From the NCBI GenBank assembly GCA_963775015.1, contig CAVZHI010000012.1, positions 1 to 64,000 on the forward strand: a stretch of 64,000 nucleotides of DNA, read 5' to 3'. Shown in pieces: positions 50,893 to 60,116 of the stretch. Within the stretch, counting starts at the first letter, position 1. Each line of letters begins with the position of its first letter. The notes under the pieces are model-generated. The model was not told the origin of the DNA, did no database searches, and saw only the letters and a list, made by a program, of their open reading frames with translations. Made by a program: the position numbers and the translations under genes. Source of the stretch: JAEMQF01 sp963775015 (GTDB taxonomy: Bacteria > Pseudomonadota > Gammaproteobacteria > Burkholderiales > Burkholderiaceae_C).

Positions 50893-50985
50893 GGTGGGTT
50901 CCTTTGAATGAGTGCCGCATCGCGGCGCGGTGGGGAAATCTGCTGCCGCTCGGAGCTCCCGATTGCCGCAGACCCTGAGCGTGAC

Positions 50986-50999
50986 AAGATGCGCATCTT
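50986..50999. promoter_or_regulatory. 14-bp perfect palindrome in the phnD-like / egtD intergenic region
   Basis: AAGATGCGCATCTT is a perfect palindrome midway in the 179-bp gap between the divergent oxyanion transporter operon and egtD. It is a candidate operator that could serve both directions. The regulator is unknown. Confidence 0.45.
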
Positions 51000-51071
51000 A
51001 GACAACTGTGTACTGTTGCGCCGGCCAGGCTTCAATGCCCATGCGCGACAGCGGCCCGATGAGGAGCTTTC

Positions 51072-52076
51072 TTGAACGATCACGCCAGCGCTTTCGGCGC
51101 CGCGCCCAGCGAACGCACGCCGCGATTCATCCAGACCTACCGCGAAGACCAGGGCGCGATCCGCGACGAGCTGCGGCGTGGCCTGACGGCGCCAGAGCCC
51201 TTCATCGCGCCGAAATTCCTCTACGACGCGCTCGGCTCGCGCCTGTTCGAGGCGATCACGGAACTGCCCGAGTACTACCCGACACGCACCGAAGCCGCCA
51301 TTTTCGGCACCCACGGTGCGGCGATTGCTGCGGCGATCGGCGCCGAGATCGGCGCCGTGGGCCGCCTGATCGATCTGGGCGCGGGAAGTTGCGCAAAGGG
51401 ACTGCGCTGGATCGAGCTGTTGCGCCCGGCGAGTTACGTCGCAGTCGACATTTCGGTGGACTTCCTGCGCGCTGCCCTGACCCAGGTGCAGCGCCAACAC
51501 CCGGCACTGGACGTCACCGGCGTCGGGCTCGACTTTTCCGCCCAGCTGGAATTGCCCAGCGGCAGCCTGCCGCCGGGCGGCCCCGTTTTCTTCTACGCCG
51601 GCTCCAGCATCGGCAACTTCACGCCGGCGCAGGCCGAGGATTTTCTGCGCGGCGTGCGACACCAGGCGCAGGGCGGCGGCTTGTTGATCGGCGTCGACCT
51701 GATCAAGGGCAACGAGCTCCTCGTACCGGCCTACGACGACGCGCTCGGCGTCACCGCGGCGTTCAACCTGAACCTGCTGCTGCACCTGAACCGCTTGCTC
51801 GCCTCCGATTTCGCGGTGCGCGACTGGCGCCATGTGGCACTCTTCAACACCGAGCACTCGCGCATCGAGATGCACCTCGAGGCGCGGCGCGCCCTGACGC
51901 TGCGCTGGGACGGCGGCGAGCGCCCCTTCGCGCCGGGGCAGCGCCTGCACACCGAAAACTCGTACAAGTACAGCGTCGCCGCCTTCGACGCCCTGCTGCG
52001 CCGCGCGGGCTTCGGTTCGACGCGGCACTGGACCGACCCGAACCAATGGTTCGCGGTCTTCTGGGCGAGCCGCTGA
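51072..52076 (+). CDS. egtD: L-histidine N-alpha-methyltransferase EgtD
   Basis: Trimethylates histidine to hercynine, first step of ergothioneine (or selenoneine) synthesis. 334 residues, intact. Typical EgtD features: PKFLYDALGSRLFEAITELPEYYPTRTE, SAM-binding LIDLGAGSCAKG, VAVDISVDFL, VFFYAGSSIGNFTP and HLEARRALTL. Start TTG 51072 preceded by GAGGAGC. EgtB is not in the window. Divergent from the transporter operon. Confidence 0.93.
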   Translation: MNDHASAFGAAPSERTPRFIQTYREDQGAIRDELRRGLTAPEPFIAPKFLYDALGSRLFEAITELPEYYPTRTEAAIFGTHGAAIAAAIGAEIGAVGRLIDLGAGSCAKGLRWIELLRPASYVAVDISVDFLRAALTQVQRQHPALDVTGVGLDFSAQLELPSGSLPPGGPVFFYAGSSIGNFTPAQAEDFLRGVRHQAQGGGLLIGVDLIKGNELLVPAYDDALGVTAAFNLNLLLHLNRLLASDFAVRDWRHVALFNTEHSRIEMHLEARRALTLRWDGGERPFAPGQRLHTENSYKYSVAAFDALLRRAGFGSTRHWTDPNQWFAVFWASR

Positions 52077-52186
52077 AGCGTCGGCGGTCGCAGCCCGCGT
52101 CGGACCCATTCGCCGCGGCGCGGCAAACGTTTGGATACGCCGTGCGACGCCCGAAGCCGCGCCCTGGCGCGTAGACTCGCCGACCC

Positions 52187-53416
52187 ATGTCACCCCTGTT
52201 CACGCTCGAAGGGCTGCGCGCGGCAGACCCGCTGCTTGGCCTGGCGCTGCTGATTCTGGTCGCGGTGGTGTTCGCCGAAGGCCTGTACCGAACCTGGCGC
52301 CTGCCGCGCTCGTGTGGCCACATGCTGATCGGCGCCCTCGCCGGCCCGCTGCTGCTGCGCTTGCTCGAGCGCAACGAACTCGACGCGTGGAAACCGCTCG
52401 TCGACCTGGCGATCGGCGCGGTCGTGTTCGAACTCGGAAGCCGGATCCGGCCGCGCTGGCTGCTCGACAACCGGGCTCTGGCGCTGAGCTGCATCACCCA
52501 GGCGGCGCTCTGCGCGCTGCTCGCGATGTTCGTTCTCATTGCGCTCGGCGCACCGCCGCTGTCGGCCGCGGTCGCCGGCGCGGTGGCGGCGTCGACGTCG
52601 CCCGTCATCACGCTCGCCAGCGTCCACGAAACCGGCGCGCGTGGCCAGGTCACGGAACGCCTGCTGCTCATGACGGTCGTGAACTCGGTGCTCGCCGTGC
52701 TCGTGCTGAAAGTGCTGCGGGTCGGCCTGGCCATCGACGCTCCACCGTCCGACGTGGGCGTGTTCGGCGCGCTGTTGCGCTCGCTTGTCGTCGTCGGCGG
52801 CTCGTTGTTGCTCGGCGGCGCGTGCGGGCTGCTGCTCGAGCGCCTGAGTCCGTGGATGCGCGGCACGCCGGCGATGCCCGTGGTGCAGATCGCGATCGTC
52901 ATCCTCGCGAGCCAGCTCGCCGCGCACTGGACGCTGTCGCCGCTGCTCACGTTGCTGGTCGCTGGAATGACGGCGCGTGCCCGCCTTGCGCATCACCTGA
53001 CCGTCGAGCCGCTGTTCGGATCTGCCGGCGCGGCGCTGAACGTGCTGCTCTTCGTCAGCCTCGGGTTGCTGTTTTCGCTCGAAGGATTTTTCAGCGTCTG
53101 GCCCTGGGCGCTGGCGATCGTCGCGGCGCGCTTCGCGGCCAGCGCCGTCGCGGTGGGCGCGTTGGCGCGCCACAGTGGCCTCGGGTGGCGCCAGGCCGCA
53201 GGACTGACGGTCGCGCTGCAGCCGATGAGCAGCCTGGCGGTGCTGATGGCGGCCGACAGCTACGGCTGGTCGAACCAGCTCGGCGGGATCGACCCACGCA
53301 CCTTGCAGGGGCTGCTCGTCGCGACAATGCTGATGCAGTTGAGCGGCCCGCTCTGGGCGCAGCTCGGCCTGCGCCGAATCGCCGGCGAATGCGCCGCCAC
53401 GGCGAAACCGGGCTGA
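52187..53416 (+). CDS. CPA2-type cation/proton antiporter-like membrane protein
   Basis: 409 residues with about 12 hydrophobic segments. Features of Na+/H+ exchanger family proteins: GHMLIGALAGPLLLR, VDLAIGAVVFELGSRI, AGAVAASTSPVITLASVHETGA. Short for the family and without TrkA-N domains. The ion is unknown. The stop is 8 bp before the ligase gene, so the two are likely co-transcribed. Confidence 0.85.
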   Translation: MSPLFTLEGLRAADPLLGLALLILVAVVFAEGLYRTWRLPRSCGHMLIGALAGPLLLRLLERNELDAWKPLVDLAIGAVVFELGSRIRPRWLLDNRALALSCITQAALCALLAMFVLIALGAPPLSAAVAGAVAASTSPVITLASVHETGARGQVTERLLLMTVVNSVLAVLVLKVLRVGLAIDAPPSDVGVFGALLRSLVVVGGSLLLGGACGLLLERLSPWMRGTPAMPVVQIAIVILASQLAAHWTLSPLLTLLVAGMTARARLAHHLTVEPLFGSAGAALNVLLFVSLGLLFSLEGFFSVWPWALAIVAARFAASAVAVGALARHSGLGWRQAAGLTVALQPMSSLAVLMAADSYGWSNQLGGIDPRTLQGLLVATMLMQLSGPLWAQLGLRRIAGECAATAKPG

Positions 53417-53423
53417 GACCGCC

Positions 53424-54539
53424 ATGGCGCTCCAGGCCTTCAGCGTTTCCAAGCCGCTCACGCTCGGCGTCGAGCTCGAGCTGCAATTGCTCAGCACGCA
53501 CGACTTCGACCTCACGCCGCAGGCCGAAGACTTGCTGCGCGTGCTTCGCAGCCACACCGGCGCGTGGGACGTGAAGCCCGAGATCACGCGCAGCATGATC
53601 GAGATCGGCACCTCGATCCAGAAAGAGCATGGAGCGCTGCAAGCCGAGCTGCTCGACCTTCGCGACCAGCTCGCTGCCGGCGCGCGGCGCCTGAACATGG
53701 CGATCGCCGGTGGCGGAACGCACGCTTACCAGCAATGGAGCGAGCAGCAGATCTACCCGACCGAGCGCTTCCACTACATCAGCGAGCTCTACGGTTACCT
53801 CGCCAAACAATTCACCGTGTTCGGCCAGCATGTGCACGTGGGCTGCGAAGACGGCGACCGGGCACTCTGGCTGTTGCACGCGCTGTCGCGCTACGTGCCG
53901 CATTTCATCGCGCTGTCGGCGTCGTCGCCGTTTGTCCAGGGTGTGGACACGGGTTTCGATTCGGCGCGCCTGAACTCGGTGTTCGCGTTCCCGCTGTCGG
54001 GCCGCGCGCCCTTCTGCCTGACGTGGGACGACTTCGGCAAGTACTTCGACAAGATGACGAGCACCGGCGTCGTCAAGTCGATGAAAGACTTCTACTGGGA
54101 CATCCGCCCCAAGCCCGAGTTCGGAACGATCGAACTGCGCGTCTGCGACACGCCGCTCACGGTGGAGAAGGCCGCTGCACTGGCATGCTATCTGCAATGC
54201 ATTTGTCGGCACCTGCGCGAGGAGCGGCCTTTCGAGCCATTGGAGGACGACTACCTCGTCTACACCTTCAACCGCTTCCAGGCGTGCCGCTTCGGCCTGG
54301 ACGGCGAGATCGTCGACCCGCAAACGAAACAGCGGCGCCGCCTGCGCGACGACATTCTGCAGACGCTGCAGCGCGTCGACGGGCACGCGCGCGACCTGAA
54401 TGCGGAAGCGGCGTGCGAGCTGATCCGCGCAAGCCTGTCCACCGGCAACGACGCGCAGTGGCTGCGCGCGCACCGAACAGGGGGTGTGCCGCTCGCCGCG
54501 GTGGTGCAAGCGGCAGCGTCGCGCTGGCTGGGCGCCTGA
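53424..54539 (+). CDS. GCS2-family carboxylate-amine ligase (YbdK-like)
   Basis: 371 residues, intact. GCS2 signatures: LTLGVELELQLL, HTGAWDVKPEITRSMIEIGT, GGGTHAYQQWSEQQIYP, FGQHVHVGCEDGDRALWL, KPEFGTIELRVCDTPLTV. Related to YbdK (weak glutamate-cysteine ligase) and to EgtA-like enzymes. Linkage to egtD two genes upstream makes a role in thiol synthesis worth testing, but this is inference. Confidence 0.9.
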   Translation: MALQAFSVSKPLTLGVELELQLLSTHDFDLTPQAEDLLRVLRSHTGAWDVKPEITRSMIEIGTSIQKEHGALQAELLDLRDQLAAGARRLNMAIAGGGTHAYQQWSEQQIYPTERFHYISELYGYLAKQFTVFGQHVHVGCEDGDRALWLLHALSRYVPHFIALSASSPFVQGVDTGFDSARLNSVFAFPLSGRAPFCLTWDDFGKYFDKMTSTGVVKSMKDFYWDIRPKPEFGTIELRVCDTPLTVEKAAALACYLQCICRHLREERPFEPLEDDYLVYTFNRFQACRFGLDGEIVDPQTKQRRRLRDDILQTLQRVDGHARDLNAEAACELIRASLSTGNDAQWLRAHRTGGVPLAAVVQAAASRWLGA

Positions 54540-54560
54540 GCGCGCAGCGCCGCCGACATA

Positions 54561-55172
54561 TCAGCGCCCCGTGATCGGGTCCGGCGCGCTCGCCTGCCAC
54601 GGCGCCATGTTCAGCGCCTGCGTCGCGGGCGCTGTGCCAAGCGTGGTGACCGCGCTCACGCCGAATTCGGCGTTGCTGCCGCGCGGCAGCCGGTAGCGCC
54701 ATTGCGTCTGGTTGCGCCACGCGCCGGAGCGTTCGATGTTGCGCTCGAAGTCGCGGGTCACGCGCGCTCCGCTGTTGCCCAGGCGGTCCATCACTTCGGC
54801 GACCGCGAGGCGCAACTGCGGGCCGCTGATGCGCTGCGCCCAGAGCGTGCAGCGCTGGTCGTGCGTCACGACGAGCAGCAGGCGGTCTTCCGAACCCGGC
54901 GCTCGCAACACGTTGCCGGGTTGGCCTTCGAGCAACTCGTAGCCCGTGCCGCCGAGCGAATCGACGGGCTCGAAGCCCTGCGTCAACGCCCAATCGACCG
55001 CCGCCTCGCCTTGCGCCGCGCCGCGCAGGCAGGCCTGCAGAAAAATGTTCGCCACGCCCTGCGGCGTGAGCAGGGTCTTCGGGTCGTCGGGGAAAACCTG
55101 ACCTTGCGCGAACGCGGCGCCCGTGCCGCACCACACGAGCGCGGCCCAGCCCCAGCACCGGAGATTGGTCAA
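54561..55172 (-). CDS. Secreted uncharacterised protein
   Basis: 203 residues. Signal peptide (WGWAALVWCGTGAAFAQG), then LLTPQGVANIFLQACLRG and LLVVTHDQRCTLWAQRISG. It may belong to the NMCC_0638-type secreted family, though this is uncertain. The start overlaps the stop of the GNAT gene, so they are coupled. Function unknown. Confidence 0.75.
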   Translation of the reverse strand: MTNLRCWGWAALVWCGTGAAFAQGQVFPDDPKTLLTPQGVANIFLQACLRGAAQGEAAVDWALTQGFEPVDSLGGTGYELLEGQPGNVLRAPGSEDRLLLVVTHDQRCTLWAQRISGPQLRLAVAEVMDRLGNSGARVTRDFERNIERSGAWRNQTQWRYRLPRGSNAEFGVSAVTTLGTAPATQALNMAPWQASAPDPITGR

Positions 55173-55696
55173 TGGTTTCCGATCCGCGGCGGATTCGGGT
55201 GCAACCGCGCCATGCTGAGCGAGTCGACATAGGCGCCGTCGCGAAGCGCAAAACCGCGGTGCGTGCCTTCGATCTCGAAACCGAACTTGCGGTAGAGCGC
55301 AATCGCGCCATGGTTATCGGTGTAGACGTTGAGCTCGATGCGCAGCGCGCCGGCCCAGCGATCGGCGTAGTCGCACAGCGCTGCCATCAGCGCCGTGCCC
55401 ACGCCTTGGCGCTGCGCCTTCGGCGCGACCGAAATACCCAGCATCAGTGCATGGCGGCGGCGCAGCTGCGGCCCGACCGGGTGCAGCCCGGCGCTGCCGA
55501 CGACTTCACCGTTCAGCTCTGCCACCAGAGCGAGGTCGGTCTTGCCGGGTGCGAAGTTCTCCGCCAGGCGCAAGCGCCAGGTTTCCTCATCCGCGTAAGG
55601 CAACTGCATCAGCCCGGGGTAGACGGCAGGGTCGCCCATGATGCGGGCGAACGCTGCGGCGTCATTCGGCACCGCGCGGCGAATCGTGATCGACAT
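55169..55696 (-). CDS. GNAT-family N-acetyltransferase (YhhY/AaaT-like)
   Basis: 175 residues. MSITIRRAVPNDAAAFARIM, GEVVGSAGLHPV, HALMLGISVAPKAQRQGVGT and NVYTDNHGAIALYRKFGFEIEG give a full GNAT fold; it resembles E. coli YhhY. The acceptor is unknown. Lies 29 bp after alaS. Confidence 0.9.
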   Translation of the reverse strand: MSITIRRAVPNDAAAFARIMGDPAVYPGLMQLPYADEETWRLRLAENFAPGKTDLALVAELNGEVVGSAGLHPVGPQLRRRHALMLGISVAPKAQRQGVGTALMAALCDYADRWAGALRIELNVYTDNHGAIALYRKFGFEIEGTHRGFALRDGAYVDSLSMARLHPNPPRIGNH

Positions 55697-55725
55697 CGGC
55701 GCTGTTCCTGATGCGGGGTCAAGCG

Positions 55726-58367
55726 TCAGACGCGCTGTGCAACCCAGGCGCGAACCGAAGCGAGCGCGGCGCCGAGCTGCGCCGGCTCGCTGCCCCCAGC
55801 CATCGCCATGTCGGCCTTGCCGCCGCCTTTGCCGCCGACCTGCTGCGCGACGAAGTTGACGAGCTCGCCGGCCTTCACCTTCGCGGTGCAGTCGGCAGTG
55901 ACGCCCGCGGCAAGTTGCACGCGTCCGCCCTCGACCGTCGCGAGAACGATCACCGCCGTCTTCAGCTTGTCCTTCAGCTTGTCGAGCGTTTCGCGCAGCG
56001 CCTTCGCATCGGCGCCGTCGAGCTGGGCGGCGAGCACCTGGACACCGTTCACGTCGACCGCGGCGCCGAGCAGCTCGTCGCCATGCGCTGAGGCGAGCTT
56101 GCCTTTCGCCGCGGCGAGTTCCTTCTCCAGCGACCGCACCTGCTCCAGCACTTGGGTGAGGCGCGCCGGCACTTCGGCAGGTGCGGCGCGCAGGCTCGCG
56201 GCGATGTTGACCACCATGTCTTCCAGCGATTGCAGATAGATGAGCGCGTTGTCCCCGCTCACCGCCTCGACTCGCCGCACGCCGGCGGCGACGCCGCTCT
56301 CGGCGACGATCTTGAACAAGCCGATGTCGCCGCATCGGGCCACATGCGTGCCGCCGCACAGTTCGCGGCTGCTGCCGATGTCGAGCACGCGCACCTCGTC
56401 GCCGTACTTCTCGCCGAACAGCATCACCGCGCCCGTCTTCTGCGCGTCATCGATGCCCATCACGCGCGCCTGGGTGGCTGCGTTGGCGAGGATTTGTGCG
56501 TTCACGAGGCGCTCGATCTTCGCGATCTGCTCCGGGCTCACCGGCGCGTTGTGCGCGAAGTCGAAGCGCGTGCGCTGTGCGTTGACGAGCGAACCCTTCT
56601 GCTGCACATGCGCGCCGAGCACTTCGCGCAGCGCCTGGTGCATCAGGTGCGTGACGCTGTGGTTGCGCATCGTCTTGATGCGCTGCTCGGCGTCGACGCG
56701 CGCCGTGAAAACGTCGCCGACCTCGACTTCGCCTTCGACGATGCGGCCCGTGTGCCCGGCCACGTTCGCCTGCACTTTCACCGTGTCCTCGATCAGCACG
56801 CGCGAGCGCGAATTGCGCAGCTCGCCGGTGTCGCCGACCTGGCCGCCGCTCTCGGCGTAGAACGGCGTGTGGTCGAGAATCACCACGACATCGTCGCCGG
56901 CGCGTGCACGCAAGACCGGCGTGCCGTCGATGTACAAGCCGGTCACCTTGCTGTGCTCGCACACGAGGTGCTCGTAGCCGTGGAACACGGTCGGCGCGCC
57001 GTCGTACTCCAAGCCCTGCGCCATCTTGAACTTGCCCGCGGCGCGCGCCTGTTCGCGTTGCCGGTTCATCGCGACGTCGAACCCCGCCGAGTCGACGCTC
57101 ACGCCGCGCTCGCGGCACACGTCTGCCGTGAGGTCGAGCGGAAAGCCATAGGTGTCGTGCAGCTTGAACGCGAGGTCGCCGGCAATCGTCTTCGTTCCAC
57201 CCAAGAGCGCTGCTTCGAGGATTTCCATGCCGTTCGCGATGGTCTGGAAGAAGCGCTCTTCTTCCTGCTTCAGCACTTCGGTGATGCGTGCGCGTTCGCG
57301 GCGCAGCTCGGGGTAGGCTTCGCCCATTTCAGCCGCGAGCGGCGCGACGAGCGTGTAGAAGAACGGCTTCCGCGCACCGAGTTTGTAGCCATGGCGGATC
57401 GCGCGGCGCGCGATGCGGCGCAGCACGTAGCCGCGCCCTTCGTTGCCCGGGATCACGCCGTCGGCGATCGTGAACGTGCACGCGCGGATGTGGTCCGCGA
57501 TGACTTTCAGCGACGGTGCGTCTTTGTCGCAACCGGTGGCCGAGTGGCTGCGCCGCCAGCCGCGTCGACCGCTGCTTTCGCCGCGGCGAGCAGCGTGACG
57601 AAGGTGTCGATCTCGTAGTTCGAGTGCACATGCTGCAGCACCGCCGTCAGGCGCTCCAGCCCCATGCCCGTGTCCACGCTCGGTTTGGGCAATTTGTGCA
57701 TCACGCCGCTCTCATCGCGGTTGAACTGCATGAACACGTTGTTCCAGATCTCGATGTAGCGGTCGCCGTCTTCCGTCGCAGAGCCCGGCGGGCCGCCCGC
57801 AACCTCCGGCCCGTGGTCGTAGAAGATTTCGGTGCACGGTCCGCAAGGCCCCGTGTCGCCCATCATCCAGAAGTTGTCGGAGGCGTAGCGCGCGCCCTTG
57901 TTGTCGCCGATGCGAACGATGCGCTGCTCCGGCACGCCGATCGTCTTGTTCCAGATCTCATACGCCTCGTCGTCTTCGGCGTAGACCGTGACCCAGAGCT
58001 TGTCGGCGGGCAGTTTGTAGGCCTTCGTCAGCAGTTCCCACGCGTACTGGATCGCCTCCAACTTGAAGTAGTCGCCGAACGAGAAGTTGCCGAGCATCTC
58101 GAAGAACGTGTGGTGCCGCGCTGTGTAGCCCACGTTCTCCAGGTCGTTGTGCTTGCCGCCGGCACGAATGCATTTTTGCGACGTCGCCGCACGGTTGTAA
58201 GGGCGCTTGTCGAAGCCGAGGAACACGTCCTTGAATTGGTTCATTCCCGCATTCGTGAACAGCAGCGTCGGGTCGTCGCCCGGGATCACCGGGCTCGATC
58301 CGACGATCGTGTGCCCTTTGGCTTCGAAGAATTTCAGGAACTGGCTGCGGATCTCGGAGGCTTTCAT
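55726..58367 (-). CDS. alaS: Alanine-tRNA ligase, frameshifted once
   Basis: Essential enzyme charging tRNA-Ala, about 880 residues. Class II core (HTFFEMLGNFSFGDYFK; GDTGPCGPCTEIFYD), editing domain with HSVTHLMHQALREVLG and CGGTHVARCGDIG, and C-terminal DHHA1-like region. A single indel near 57515 splits the frame; one C missing from a C run would restore it. Since alaS is essential, this supports sequence error. Start MKASEIRSQFLKFFEAKGH at 58367. Confidence 0.95.
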
Positions 58368-58455
58368 GCGCTGCGCTTGGGTTCGCTCACATAGCATCGG
58401 CACCGCTGCAAGTGCGCGCGAATGCCTGCTGTGATCGTGACTTTCGAGGGTGCCG

Positions 58456-58461
58456 ATTATA
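58456..58461 (-). promoter_or_regulatory. -10 box candidate for alaS
   Basis: A perfect TATAAT on the minus strand lies about 90 bp upstream of the alaS start codon. The -35 region is poor. Confidence 0.4.
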
Positions 58462-58609
58462 GGTGGGGGGCCTCTTGCATCGGCTTCAGCGCGGCGTTCT
58501 GCACCGCGCGGCAGCGCCCTGTGGCGCAGTCCGCACGTCGCGCGCGCACTATGATTCGGCGCGCGTACTCAACGCCTGCCTCAATGCCTGCCCTGCCGGA
58601 GCTGACCCC

Positions 58610-60116
58610 ATGGACATGAAAACCTCACCGCTCGCCACACTCAACGACGCCACGCTCCTGAAGAACAATTCACTGATCAACGGTGAATGGGTCTCGGCCA
58701 TATTGCGCTTCGCCGTCAACGACCCGGCCACCGGAATGCATCTCGCCGACGTGGCGAATCTCGGCGCTGCGCAGACGCAGGCTGCGCTCAACGCAGCGAA
58801 CCAGGCCTGGCCGGCATGGCGCAGCAAGACGGCGAAAGAGCGCGCGGCGATCATGATGAAGTGGTACCACTTGCTGCACCAGCACGCCGACGACCTGGCG
58901 CGCATCATGACGGCCGAACAGGGCAAGCCGCTCGCCGAGGCAAAAGGCGAAGTCAGCTACGGCGCGAGTTTCATCGAGTGGTTCGCCGAAGAAGCGAAAC
59001 GCATCTACGGCGAAACGATTCCCACCACCGACAACAACAAGCGCTACCTCGTCATCAAGCAAGCGATGGGCGTGTGCGCGGCGATCACGCCGTGGAATTT
59101 TCCGATCGCGATGATCACGCGCAAGGTCGCTCCGGCGCTCGCCGCGGGATGCACGGTGGTGATCAAACCCGCCGAGCAAACGCCGCTCTCCGCACTCGCA
59201 GTGGCCGAACTCGCGATGCGCGCCGGCATGCCTGCCGGCGTGCTGAACGTCATCACCGCAGACACAGCGAACTCGATCGAGGTGGGCAAGGTGCTTTGCG
59301 CGAGCGACATCGTGCGCCATCTGTCGTTCACCGGCTCGACCGAAGTCGGGCGAATTCTCGCGGCGCAATGCGCGCCGACGATCAAGAAGCTGAGCCTGGA
59401 ACTCGGCGGCAACGCGCCCTTCATCGTCTTTGACGACGCCGACGTCGACAGCGCCGTCGAGGGCGCGATGGTCAGCAAGTACCGCAACGCCGGCCAGACC
59501 TGCGTTTGCGCGAACCGCCTCTACGTGCAGGAAGGCGTTTACGACGCTTTCGTCACAAAGCTGAGCGCCAAAGCGAAGACGATCAAACTCGGCAACGGCT
59601 TCGAATCCGGCGTGAACCAGGGGCCGATGATCGACGACCAGGCGGTCGCAAAAATCGAGCGCCATGTCGCCGACGCGATCGCCAAGGGCGCGAAGGTGTT
59701 CACCGGCGGCAAACGCCAGGGCGCGCGTTTCTTTGAGCCGACCGTGCTCTCCGGCGCGACAGCTGAGATGCTGTGCGCGCGCGAAGAAACTTTCGGCCCG
59801 GTGGCGCCGGTGTTCAAGTTCAAGACGAGGCGAGTGGGTGTTCAAGTTCAAGACCGAGGCCGAAGTCGTGGCTCTCGCCAACGCCACCGAATTCGGCTTG
59901 GCGAGCTACTTCTACAGCCGCGACGTCGGGCGCATCTTCCGCGTCGGCGAGGCGCTCGAATACGGCATGGTCGGCGTCAACACGGGGATGATCTCGACCG
60001 CCGAGGTGCCCTTCGGCGGGGTCAAACAATCGGGCCTCGGGCGCGAGGGCGCGCACCAGGGAATCGACGACTATGTGGAGATCAAATACCTCTGCATCGG
60101 CGACGTGCTGAAGTGA
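58610..60116 (+). CDS. NAD(P)-dependent aldehyde dehydrogenase (GabD-like), disrupted by a 28-bp duplication
   Basis: Succinate-semialdehyde dehydrogenase type, about 492 residues. ITPWNFPIAMITRK, SFTGSTEVGR, catalytic Glu in LELGGNAPFIVFDDAD, catalytic Cys in AGQTCVCANR, and VNTGMISTAEVPFGGVKQSG. A 28-bp near-duplicate at 59811-59838 shifts the frame; removing it gives VFKFKTEAEVVALAN and an unbroken protein. The end overlaps the next gene (GTGA). GabD activity is inferred from family resemblance. Confidence 0.9.
59811..59866 (+). repeat. Imperfect 28-bp tandem duplication inside the aldehyde dehydrogenase
   Basis: TGTTCAAGTTCAAGAC occurs at 59811 and again at 59839, followed by diverging GAGGCGAGTGGG and CGAGGCCGAAGT. 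The first unit is out of frame with the rest of the gene and looks like an assembly or read-merge artefact. Confidence 0.8.

Noticed and set aside
53091..54509. A 472-residue minus-strand reading frame
   Set aside because: It is the antisense of the antiporter 3' end and the GCS2 ligase, both clearly real.
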